64,000 nt of DNA from Buddleja alternifolia (lineage: Eukaryota > Streptophyta > Magnoliopsida > Lamiales > Scrophulariaceae), in the NCBI GenBank assembly GCA_019426215.1, contig CM033400.1, positions 20,196,568 to 20,260,567 of the forward strand, read 5' to 3'. The translations under genes were made by a program, and so were the position numbers. This document shows positions 40,197-50,539 of the stretch, in pieces; the first letter of the stretch is position 1, and each line of letters starts with the position of its first letter. The notes beneath the pieces are model-generated. The model was given only the letters and a program-made list of their open reading frames with translations, was not told the DNA's origin and did not search any database.

Positions 40197-41504
40197 ATGA
40201 CGAGAACTACCAACAGGCCGTCAAAGGGTAAGAAAAAAGTGGGTGAGGGTTCCTCTAATGAGCCCGAGAATCCCGATAGTACCCGTTTTGAAAACCCTCA
40301 AGTCCAAATTATGTGTCAGAGTTTGAGCACCCCCCGCACCCTTATTAAGGAGCACTATTTAACCACCCGGGGACAGCCCTCTGTGCACGAATTGATACAA
40401 TTTCATCGCTTACAGTTTTTTTGTCAAAAGCCCGAGGCCATTCATCTTCCTTGGGTTCTGGAATTCTTCAGCTCCGGGGTTTATGATGAGATTGAGACAC
40501 GAGGATGGCTGGGGACTACCCTTTTGGTCCGGGGCAAACATGTCAATTATGAGTTGAGACAGATTAGGGAGAGCATAGGCACCCCGACCCCTCAGACATG
40601 CGAGTTCACCGCTCTTTACAATTCAGGGCGCCTCCGAGTTAGCCTGTCGGATATTTTGCAGGTTATTGGCCGAGAGGGGTGGGAATGGGTACCCGGAGAA
40701 GCTCATGTCCCCCGTAGGGCTCTATTACCCGAGGCTGCTTTCTGGCTCGACTTCATCAGATTCAATTTAATGCCGAGTACTAATCGATCAGAGGCAAACA
40801 AGGAACGGGCCACCCTCATCTACGCTATTATGTCCAAGAAAGCTGTGGACTTTTCCCGGGTAATCCACAAGTCTTTGACGGACCACTTTAGAAAGTTGAA
40901 GAATGAGTTAGGGCCATTGATTAACAAAGAATTGGCTAAGCAAAAGGGAGAAGGTCCCACTCGGAAGATTCCCATCATTCTCCCGTCACTGATCACAGCT
41001 TTATGCAAGGCGGCTAAGGTTCCCACATTTCCTTTGGAGCGTACTGAGCTTCCTGGTTCTTATCTCACCGTGGTAGATGACGACTCCCAGGCTCCTCCAC
41101 CACCAGCTACTTCAAAGAGGCCTCGCCCATCTTCATCCCAGTCTACTAGCTCCCCACAGTTTCCACCTATGGATGCCGCCGCCATTAGACAATTAAAGGA
41201 TGAATTGAGGGAGGAGTTGCGAGATGAGATGAGGGTGGTCATGTCCGACACTTGTGCTTATTTCCGTCAGCTTTTTGTAGAGCATGATGCGTTTGTCGGT
41301 TGGGGGCCGTTTGATTATTCTGCTCCTCCACCTTACCCGCACCCCCCGCCTCAGCAGCCCGCAGATATGCACGAGTCAGGTGCTCTCGTTCCTGACGGAG
41401 GTGATGATGAGGCTCATAATGATGAGGGTAGCCCGTTGATTGATTTGGATGATCTAGGCGGCGAGGATGAGGATTACATTGACCGTTTTGGCACCTCTGA
41501 TTAG
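40197..41504 (+). CDS. B env-like ORF (435 aa), plant transposon protein domain, intact
   Basis: Uninterrupted from ATG 40197 (MTRTTNRPSKGKKK) to TAG 41504; the in-frame TTG at 40185 is not needed. Residues ~45-280 resemble the 'putative plant transposon protein' domain of post-pol ORFs (IKEHYLTTRGQPSVHELI, VLEFFSSGVYDEIE, AAFWLDFIRFNLMPSTNRS, RATLIYAIMSKKAVDFSRVI, IPIILPSLITALCKAAKV). Then come a Pro/Ser linker, a charged helix (LKDELREELRDEMRVVM), a Pro-rich stretch and an acidic tail (IDLDDLGGEDEDY). I see no signal peptide or transmembrane segment, so a membrane glycoprotein is unlikely. It occupies the position of the Athila 'env' ORF. Function unknown. Confidence 0.82.
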   Translation: MTRTTNRPSKGKKKVGEGSSNEPENPDSTRFENPQVQIMCQSLSTPRTLIKEHYLTTRGQPSVHELIQFHRLQFFCQKPEAIHLPWVLEFFSSGVYDEIETRGWLGTTLLVRGKHVNYELRQIRESIGTPTPQTCEFTALYNSGRLRVSLSDILQVIGREGWEWVPGEAHVPRRALLPEAAFWLDFIRFNLMPSTNRSEANKERATLIYAIMSKKAVDFSRVIHKSLTDHFRKLKNELGPLINKELAKQKGEGPTRKIPIILPSLITALCKAAKVPTFPLERTELPGSYLTVVDDDSQAPPPPATSKRPRPSSSQSTSSPQFPPMDAAAIRQLKDELREELRDEMRVVMSDTCAYFRQLFVEHDAFVGWGPFDYSAPPPYPHPPPQQPADMHESGALVPDGGDDEAHNDEGSPLIDLDDLGGEDEDYIDRFGTSD

Positions 41505-41815
41505 GCTTATCTTGTTTTATTTCCATGCATGTTTCTTTTTATTTTTTTTGGATATCTTTTGTTGGGATGTTTGATATTTTATGTTTGATGTTTGGATGTT
41601 TGATGTTTTCCTCCCATGCATGTTTCTCATTTTTTTTGTTTATCTCGTTTTGTTTTATTCTATTCTATCCAATGTTTGATGCTCTGTATGTCTAGCATTT
41701 GTTTACCTATGATCGACACAGTGATTGCCATCCGTGGACTTGATTACCTTAAGTGGACTCGGGTTTGCTTTTCAGCTTCCCTATGGTGACGTGTACTTTG
41801 CCCTTTTCTTTTTCA
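41505..41815 (+). other. B spacer after the env-like ORF, no gene
   Basis: T-rich sequence with repeated words (CATGCATGTTTCT twice, GTTTGATGTTT several times). Nothing else recognised. Confidence 0.5.
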
Positions 41816-41851
41816 AACATTGGGGACAATGTTCATGATAAGTGTGGGGGG
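41816..41851 (+). promoter_or_regulatory. Internal hairpin plus PPT-like module of B
   Basis: Perfect 7-bp stem AACATTG/CAATGTT with loop GGGA (41816-41833), then 6 nt, then AAGTGTGGGGGG (41840-41851). Same layout as A 8009-8042 and as the terminal module at 43105-43142. Confidence 0.7.
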
Positions 41852-42428
41852 TATACTAGATCCATTATAGTCATGCTTGATTCATGTTTTACATATTTCG
41901 GTCCAAGTTTGGTCAAGTTTGGGGGGTGCTGTACCTCTACATGTGAAATGTGTGCAATTTTAATTTATTTTTTTTGATAGAATTTCAACCCTTCACTTGA
42001 GGCATTGAGCATGGTTAATTTGAATACATGGTATGTTTTCTCTATCAATTTGGTTTTTAATGGCTATACACATCGTTCCTTGCTTATGGGATCCTAACTA
42101 GACTAGATTAACCTTAAGATGATTCACATATACACCTAAATCGAAGGTAGAGGAGTTGAGTGGGCAATCATTTTGAAACACTTAAAGGCTTGATCCCGGA
42201 AATATCAACTTAGAATTTTCACATGTGTTATGAGTTGAGAACGTTAACTTCGTGTGCTTAATAATAATAAAAAGAGGTTGAACATTGGTATGACTGAAAA
42301 AAGTCAGGCTTAATAGATACTGGGGGCGAAGAGCACCATGCCTAGAATACTGTACTATTTTGCTAATTTGAGCTAAGCTCAAGCCAATGTAAGTGTTAAG
42401 TGAATAAGGACCTAGTTTGATTTTGTGG
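41852..42428 (+). other. B 3' spacer, no gene
   Basis: AT-rich. A second G-rich run (GTTTGGGGGGTGC, ~41918) echoes the PPT-like words. No coding content recognised. Confidence 0.5.
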
Positions 42429-42547
42429 CCTTTGACACTCGAGTGATTAAGCCCTTAGGAATGTCTCCACATTTGATACCCTAAAGCCATCTGGTTTAGG
42501 AGTTATTGGCCTAAAACTCGTTACACGGGTGTCATAGAAAGCCTAAG
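42429..42547 (+). ncRNA. Athila 3' structured block 1 (B copy)
   Basis: Aligns with A 8498-8615. Hairpin AATGT/ACATT with loop CTCC (42460-42473); hairpin of CTAAA-CC with GGTTTAG around loop ATCT and one bulged G (42481-42499). AAAACTCGTTAC and CATAGAAAGCC are shared in primary sequence. Confidence 0.6.
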
Positions 42548-42922
42548 AGGATCAAATATTGCACATGGTCTAGCCTCTAATGTTTCGAGTTGAAAGTGCA
42601 TAAGATAAATCCGAAAGTGGAATGAAGTGATAAATTTTTAAGTGGCTATGAAGTTGTATTCAATTCTCGTACCATGTGAATAATCAAAAGTTGATAAATA
42701 TGGGGTTAATGTTTGAAAAGTGGTAAGAATGCCACTTGACTATAATACTTGAGATTTATTACACTACATCCTTAGGATGATCTTTTCAATGTTAAGGCGT
42801 AACATGAGCAAATGTGTGATGTGTATATATTTGTAATATGAGCTTAAACAGATGAATTCATACCATTGTGTGCTATTAATCATTGTAATTTACATTGAGT
42901 GATCGGGGTTGAAAATCTTTCG
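42548..42922 (+). other. B 3' spacer between structured blocks, no gene
   Basis: AT-rich non-coding sequence without recognisable features. Confidence 0.45.
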
Positions 42923-43040
42923 ATTTTGTGGGTATATCGTCTGCAAACCCTCACGAGACTATAACTCGTCCTTTGAGGTAACTCAAAGGTTCAAAGGCTT
43001 GTTGCATTCGCTAAATGCAACCGTTTACTCCACGAAAGTG
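42923..43040 (+). ncRNA. Athila 3' structured block 2 (B copy): three hairpins
   Basis: ACGAG/CTCGT (42953-42969); CCTTTGAG/CTCAAAGG with loop GTAA (42970-42989); TTGCAT/ATGCAA with loop TCGCTAA (43002-43020), extended by a G-C pair. All three correspond one-to-one with A 8963-9030. Confidence 0.65.
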
Positions 43041-43104
43041 AGTTAGGTAGTTTTCTTTTTGTTTCTCTCTTTGATTGATGATGTTTCCTTATCTTAGAAC
43101 TCTT

Positions 43105-43142
43105 ATTGCTCGAGGACGAGCAATTGATAAGTGTGGGGGTGT
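43105..43142 (+). promoter_or_regulatory. Terminal hairpin plus polypurine tract of B
   Basis: Perfect 7-bp stem ATTGCTC/GAGCAAT with loop GAGGAC (43105-43124), 4 nt, then AAGTGTGGGGGTGT up to the 3' LTR. Presumed PPT. Confidence 0.78.
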
Positions 43143-44373
43143 TGATAAGAGGCATTTTTACGTGTTTTTAAGCCCCTTTGCGTTTATGTCTTAGGTTCAT
43201 TTATCGCTTGATTCTTGCCACATGTGCGTTTAATTCGTGCATTAAGTGATTTCAGGTCTTAAATGGATACAATCAAAGAACGGGATGAAAAATGACGTAT
43301 AAAACAAGTTTAGGCCAAATTTCTATGCACCCCTACGCCTAGGCGCCATATTGCCCACGCCCGGGCGCCGTTTCAGCACCACTTTCCACGTTCGAGCGAT
43401 ATTTTCGTATTTTTAGAGACCGAATTGGATGAAGTTTCCTTCTACAAAGTTGTAGAACTATGTGTTAGCTTCAAATGAGGACTTGAATCATCCAAATCGG
43501 AGTTTTGTGGAGAGAGTTATGAAGGAAATACAATTGCTGCGCAAGACAGAGGCAAATACTCCCAACATTCTGATTTGGGCGCCCGAGCGCCGTAAAACCC
43601 GCGCCTAGGCGCGCCCACATCCGAGATTTGATTCCTTTCAGCCAAAAGATCATCATTTGATGGGGGAATGGAACATTTAAAGCCAAGAGGTCATCACATG
43701 TATGGGGGGGATGTCATAAGTATGTTTCTTACTAGATCTACTTTTGGGAATTTTATACTACTCACTTTAAGAGTAGTGGAGGGGACACTAGGGGGGACAT
43801 ACACATGAGGGGCTGATTTGTGGTGGTCTTCTTAAGGGATCCTAAGGGGCAATTGACCGATCAATCTGGGAGAGAAAGGGAGAGAGAGGCATTGGATCCA
43901 TCACTTTTCACTCATCATCATTCATCACCATATTTCTTCATCACTTTTGGAGGGGAACAAAGAGGGAGGAGCTAAGGATTGAAGATCAAGAGCAAAGATC
44001 CATCATCAATCAATTGAGGGAGTTTTAATTATTTGCATTTACATGTTTATTTCCATGAGTATGTATATGTTTGTATTAGATTTTCTTAAGGCTTTGATGA
44101 GAGGCTAATATTGTAGAACTAAGGCCATGTGAAGGCCAAATTTATGAATCAATATATGTGAAGTTGCTCTTTGTATTAATTCTCCTATTGCTTTGTGTGT
44201 TAATTCTATGCTTTTATTCCAATCATGTGTTTGATCACCATATGCTTGCTATCTTGCCTAATCTAGTTGTTCGAGAGAAAATAGATTAGGGTGCAAGAGA
44301 ATTAACACATCATCCGAAACAAATGAGGGATTGCCCTAGAAATAGGTAAAGATTCCCGGGTGTTGTTAGCCGG
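43143..44373 (+). repeat. B 3' LTR, truncated (1231 of ~1670 bp)
   Basis: Starts TGATAAGAGGC and follows the 5' LTR almost base for base up to GTTAGCCGG (equivalent to 33135), then switches without microhomology to D gag sequence TTTCTAAAATTCCC. The last ~440 bp, including the terminal CA, are missing. Confidence 0.92.
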
Positions 44374-46482
44374 TTTCTAAAATTCCCAAGTTGACCGAAT
44401 CAAATTATGATTCCTGGAAGGTCAAAGCTTTTACATATCTTTGCTCATGTGATGATGAAATGTGCGCTATTATTTCAGATGGACCAATAAAATTTTTGAA
44501 GGTTATCACCAGAGAACCTGGAGCTACTGAAGAAACCCCAAATGGCTATGTTCAGAAACCAAAACAAGAGTGGTCCACTGATGAGCGTCAAAGAGCAAAC
44601 CTGGACAATGTTGGTCGAAATGTTTTATATACAGCTATTGGTGATAATGACAATTTATTCAACAAAGTCAAGTCTTGTAATACTACTAAGGAAATATGGG
44701 ATAAGTTGGCCATAATTTGTGGTGGTTCAGCTCAGATCAAGGAGAATAAACTTTCCATAGCTAAAGAAAAATTCAACAGTTTTAAGATGTTACCCAATGA
44801 GACTTTAGAGCAATTGGATATAAGATTTACAGCTCTTGTTACAGAATTAACATCTTTGGGTTTGAATTTACAAAACCGAGAAATGGTGGTTAGGATCTTT
44901 AGAAGCCTACGTAGTAAATTCTTGATGAAGACAACAGCAATGAGAGAATCAAATATGTTGGATCTTCTAAATCCAGAAGATGACTTTTCAGAGCTCAAAG
45001 CATTCGAGGGTTCAGATATCAGTGAGGATGAGGAACTAGCGCTTCTAAACAGATTCAGAAAGTTCTTAAGCTATGAAAAGAAAGGAAACAGTCCTAAACA
45101 TCAAGGACAGAGTTCATATCAAGTGCCCGCTCCAGTACAACAACAGTATCAAGCGCCTCAATATTCTACATCCTCTCATTCAGCGCCGATTAAGTACCAA
45201 GCATCTAATCAACAGAATCTTGCATCTCCAGTGGTCTCAAAACCACACACTGCAAGGTTAACAAATGAACAAAAGATGAAAACTAATCTTTGTTATAATT
45301 GCAGGAAGCCAGGGCACTACCAGGTAAATTGCCCTTATCCAATGTATCCAAGCCCTCAAGGCAGGATTATGTGAATAGAAACCAATTCAAGAGCAACCTT
45401 CGTCAACAAGGTTTGCTAGCGGAATCAGAACCAGCGTCCGCACCTGAAGATTTGGAGTCTTCAGAGGAGAGTAGTGATGATGATGAGCCAGTGGATGACT
45501 CAGCGCTTATCTGTCTCACGGCCAAAGATGATCAAGCGTCTCCTGAGGTAAACACTGAAATATATTACCCTCTCTCTTATGAAGAATTACTTGACAAAGT
45601 CAAAGAATATTATAATGATTGTCAAGATGCCGCCAAATTATATCAAAATCACTTTGATATCATTTCATCGCTCATAAGTGATAAAGTAACGCTCAAAGTA
45701 GAGTTGCAAGTTGAGCAACAATGCATTGAGAAGAACCAATCGCTTGAGAGTGAGATAACCCAATTGAAAAGTGATCTTGATATAATAGTCAAGAGAGAAG
45801 TTGAATTGATTGCTAGACTTGCTAAATCAGAACAGCTCATCTCATCATTGTCTAAAGCGTCAAGAAAGCTAGAAAATGTGACTCAGGTAACAAGAATGTT
45901 TGGTGAAAAGACCAATTTAGGATACAATAAATTCGGTAAACAACTAAACAAATCTAATGCTATGGCGAAAAACAAAGGAAAGGGTGTTCTCTTTGTTGAG
46001 AAAGGTTCACAAAGTGAAACACAAAATGAACCGAGCAACAATGGTACGAGGCCAAATGAGAAAGCCAAAGTTGACTCAGGCAAGGGTAAGGCAAAGGCAA
46101 ATGATTCACAAAGATAGGTTCATCCAAACGCTCAAAAGGCTAAGGATAAATCTAACCATTGTGAATCAAGCACTAAGCGTCCAGCACCAAAAGTACAACC
46201 CAAGCCAGCGCCAGGAAGTACCAACATCAATATCCACAACGGTCTAGATCATATCATCGTTACTATGATGATTATGATTATGAATATGATTATGATTATT
46301 ATTATAGTCAAGGATATTATTCTACACATAAAAAGCACACACAACACAATGTAAAACCCAAGAAGGTCAGTATTCCTACAATGAAGACTAGGCAAATATG
46401 GTTTCCTAAAGTTCTAATTCAAACTAATAATGCTACTAATGTTAAAGGACCCAAGCAACAATGGGTACCTAAACAGAAATAG
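44374..46482 (+). pseudogene. gag: D gag, main part after B
   Basis: Begins 8 bases into the gag ORF and repeats the 315 bp present before B, then continues through the capsid region (TKEIWDKLAIICGG, FRSLRSKFLMKTTAMRES), the zinc knuckle CYNCRKPGHYQVNC (~45290-45331), the coiled coil (LDKVKEYYNDCQDAAKLY, SEQLISSLSKASRKL) and the Tyr/Asp repeat (~46260-46310) to TAG 46480-46482. Lesions relative to C: one base lost near 45341, TAG at 46115-46117 (TGG in F2), one base lost near 46216. It lacks the ~40-residue insert that C has before the lysine-rich segment. Non-functional. Confidence 0.9.
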
Positions 46483-46496
46483 AACTTCCCTTTTGA

Positions 46497-49400
46497 TTGC
46501 AGGTACCTAGATCTAGAGCCGATACATCTGTTTGGTACTTCGATAGTGGATTGTCAAGGCACATGACAGGTTTCAAGGATCTATTGATCAACTATCGAGC
46601 TGCCAATGGTCCTCAGGTTGTATTTGGTGACAACTCCAAAGGTAAAACCAAAGGTATAGGTATTGTGCATAGGAGGAACATCATGATAAGTGATGTTTAT
46701 TATGTTGAGGGTCTGAAGCACAATTTATTAAGCATAAGCCAATTTTGTGATAAAAGCTTTGAAGTCCTATTCTCAAGCGACTGTTGCTGTATAAATGACG
46801 CTAAGACTAAGTCTACTAAATTGAAAAGTAAAAGAACAAACAACGTATATTTGGTAGATTGGGGTTCAACAATTGATAACAACCCAACATGTTTTGTTGC
46901 TAAAAATGAATCTAAAACGTGTTGGTTATGGCATAGAAAAATGAATCACCTCAACTTTAAGATAATCTCTCAACTTATAAATCTAAATCTTGTAGAGGGA
47001 TTACCAAAAGGACCATTTCACAAGGATCGCCTTTGTGATGCTTGTCAAATAGGCAAACAAGTTAAATCATCTTTCAAGACAAAACCTCATCTATCTACCT
47101 CTAGAATACTTGAACTACTTCACATGGATCTATTTGGACCCGTTCAAATGATCAGTGTGAACGGTAAAAAGTATCCTTTGGTGATAGTAGATGATTTCTC
47201 TCAATTTACTTGGGTGGAATTTCTTTCATCCAAAGATGAGACATGTGACAAGTTATTCGGCAACTTCAAATATTGAAAATTTTTTAAGGTTGCAAGAATA
47301 AGAAGCGATCACGGTACTGAGTTTACTAACAAGGTTGTTGAGAATTTTTGTGCAGAGAATGGAATACATCATGAGTATTCAGCTCCCAGAACTCCCCAAC
47401 AAAATGGTGTTGTTGAGCGCCGGAATAGAACGCTCAAAGAAGCCGCTAGGACGATGTTAGCAGAGACCAAGCTAACTCCTAGGTTTTGGGCCGAAGCGAT
47501 CAACATTGCTTGTTACACTCAAAACCGGTGCATGATCAACAAAGAGCATGGGAAAACTCCATATGAACTATGGACAGGACGTAGGCTAAATGTTTCATAC
47601 TTTCACGTCTTTGGTTCAAAATGTTTTATCCATAATAATGGATCCCAAAGCCTAAAGACATTTGATCCTAAAGCGGATGAGGGAATCTTTCTAGGCTACG
47701 CCAAGAATGGAAAGAATTTTTGCATCCTAAACAAGATCAAATCGAAGGTTGAGGAATCTATTCATGTTGTTTTTGATGATGCTAACCAAGAACTGAGTAA
47801 GGTTAATGTGAATGATGTAGGAGTTGAAGATTTGTGCCATCAAGTGTCTAAGATTACCATTAATGATGATAGTGACGACGATGATGAGATCTCAGTGCCA
47901 CCTCCTAAGATTACTCGTGAGGTCACTTTGGATAACAATGTAAGAATTGTTGATGATCATGAAGAGAGTGATCATTAAGAGCAAACAAGGATCTGTGAAC
48001 TTGAAGCGCCTACGCAAGAGGGTGGTCAAGCGTCTGATCGTCAAGCGCCTGATCAACCTCTTAACCCTTTCCAGCCTGATAGACTATGGCTACGTGATCA
48101 TCCACCTGAGCAGATTATTAGAGATATTGAAGCGCCTGTAAGAACTAGAGTCGCTACATTTAATGAGGCCATGGTCGCTAGCTTCTTATCTCAAATGGAA
48201 CCTAAGAAAGTGGATGAAACACTAAGTGATACAAGTTGGATTGAAGCCATGCAAGAAGAGCTTAATCAGTTTGAGCGTAGTAAGGTTTGGACGCTAGTAC
48301 CAAGACCAACTCACCAAGGAGTGATTGGGACTAGATGGATCTATAGAAACAAGATGGATGAGAATGGCATTGTGATAAGAAACAAGGCTAGACTCGTAGC
48401 TCAAGGTTATTGCCAAGAAGAGGGTATTGATTTTGATGAGACATATGCTCCTGTTGCCCGTCTTGAAGCAATCCGCATGTTTCTAGCATATGCAGCGTTC
48501 AACAAGTTTACAGTGTATCAGATGGACGTGAAGAATGCCTTCCTGAATGGTAAACTCCAAGAAGAGGTATATGAGGAGCAACCACCAGGATTCATCAACA
48601 ACCATGGTAAGGGTATGGTTTACAAGCTAGACAAAGCACTTTATGGGCTTAAGCAAGCACCCCGAGCATGGTATGACACTCTCTCTATTTTCCTTATTGG
48701 TAAAGGATTTTCAAAAGGTAGCGTTGATACAACGTTATTTAAAATTACCAATGACGAAGATATTCTTTTAGTTCAAATTTATGTTGATGATATTATATTT
48801 GGCTCTATTAACAAGCGTCTGTGTGAGAAATTTTCAAAAATGATGCAAGAACAATTTGAAATGAGCATGATGGGTGATTAACTTTCTTCTTAGGATTACA
48901 AGTTAAACAACTCCCTAATGACATATTTATTAACCAAGCTAAATATACACGTGATATGATTAAGAAATTTGGTATGGAAAATGCATCATCTTCAAAAATT
49001 CCAATGAGCCAAACGCTTAAGTTAGATAAAGATGAAAGTGGGAAGAAGGTTGATATCACTAATTATAGAGGTATCATTGGATCACTTCTTTATCTTAATG
49101 CCAGTAGACCTGATATTATATTTTCGGTATGCATGTGTGCACGTTTTCAAGTTGATCCTAAAGAGTCACACTTTATTGCTGCCAAAAAGATCCTTAAATA
49201 CCTAAAAGACACACAAAATGTGGGCTTATGGTATCCAAGAGACCTCCTTTTGAACTATTTGGTTACTCAGATCCAGATTTTGCAGGTTGCAAAATAGATC
49301 GTAAGAGTACTAGTGGTACATGTCAATTTCTAGGTGATAGTTTAGTTTCATGGCATAGTAAGAAACAGCAATCGATAGCTATCTCCACAGGTGAAGCCGA

Positions 49401-49725
49401 GTATGTAGCTGCAAGAAGTTTTTGTGCACAAGTGTTGAGGATGAGGCAACAACTTAGAGATTATGGAATAATCCTAGGTCCAACCCCCATTAATTGTGAT
49501 AACCAAAGCGCCCTAGCCATGACTCAGAACCCTGTTCTCCATTTCAGAACCAAACATATTGACATTAGATACCATTTTCTTTGTGACCATGTTCAAAAGA
49601 AAGATATCTCCATGCAATGCATTGGTACAGACAAATAATTGGCAGATATCTTCACCAAAGCGCTAAATGAACAACAATTTCTCACTTTAAGAAGTGAATT
49701 AGGTATGATTGATTTAAACGCTTAA
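46497..49725 (+). pseudogene. pol: D Pol: protease to RNase H
   Basis: The equivalent of the pol ATG is TTG (46497), 14 nt after the gag stop. Protease DSGLSRHMTG; integrase [25 protein letters not shown]-equivalent MDLFGPVQ, SDHGTEF and [27 protein letters not shown] and YVDDIIFG (~48781-48804); RNase H GYSDPDFAGCKIDRKS and STGEAEY; end ELGMIDLNA (TAA 49723-49725). Lesions: frame breaks near 47255-47290, 48877 and 49240, TAA at 47976-47978 (CAA in C) and TAA at 49636-49638 (CAA in C). Confidence 0.9.
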
Positions 49726-50539
49726 TCATCATGCATCATATTTTATTAGACATATAATTTTGGGGGAATCCACCTTATTTATGTCTAAAAAGATTTTTTT
49801 AAAAGTTGTTACAATTCATCAAATGTAGGGGGAACCTTAAAGTTGGACTTGAACATACAAGCTTCATTGATCAAAATTTTCATATGCATAGATCATCAAC
49901 GCTCAGTATTATTTATGCATAATATGTTGGATGCTCAAACATAAAAAGGTTTTGATCTCAAGCGTCAACATAAATCTTACAAGTGGTATATATTAAGCGT
50001 TGAACCTATTCCATTTAACACTTAATATAAAATTGTTTATAAAATTCATGCATAATTTTTACAGGCCTCTAGAATTAGTGAATAGACTCAAAAGTCTATT
50101 TTGTATTCTATACACACGCTTCTATCACTTCAAACTGGCGGGTAATCAAACACTTTTCAAAATGACAGTTCAGAGTTAACACGTGTTTGTGTACGTGTCA
50201 GTGTACCATCTGGCGCGTGCATTACACTCTGAAAATCCCAAACATTTTTGAGACTTTAACTCAGACTTCAAATCTTTATATATGGGAGTTACCAAATGTA
50301 ACTTCTCTCTCTTACCTAAAATTCGTATCCGCAGTTAAAAATATTCGTGGCTGAGATTTAAATAAATTTACACGTGTCTACATCTTACTGAGACGGAGAA
50401 AACACAAGTTTCAAAATTTTCCTACAGTATCATTTAAAACACAATTTTTGCAGAAAAACTATTCACTTTTACTCTCTGCAAAATTACTCTCTCTCTCTCT
50501 CTTAAAGCAATCTCAATTCATCTTCTTCACAAATCTCAA
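49726..50539 (+). other. D spacer between pol and env-like gene, two purine tracts
   Basis: TTTTGGGGGAATCC (~49757) and TGTAGGGGGAACC (~49824), spaced as in C. The remainder is AT-rich, with CTCTCTCTCTCTC at 50490-50502 just before the ORF. No gene. Confidence 0.7.

Larger units (their letters stand above)
31906..44373 (+). mobile_element. Athila-type Ty3/gypsy element B, near complete, 3' LTR truncated
   Basis: Has a 5' LTR, tRNA-Asp PBS, gag-pro-pol, an intact env-like ORF, structured 3' region, PPT and 3' LTR. The last ~440 bp of the 3' LTR are missing and no target duplication can be shown. The LTR parts differ at only about six positions, so this is probably the youngest insertion here. 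Pol retains all domains but has two 1-bp frameshifts and one stop near its end. Confidence 0.92.
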
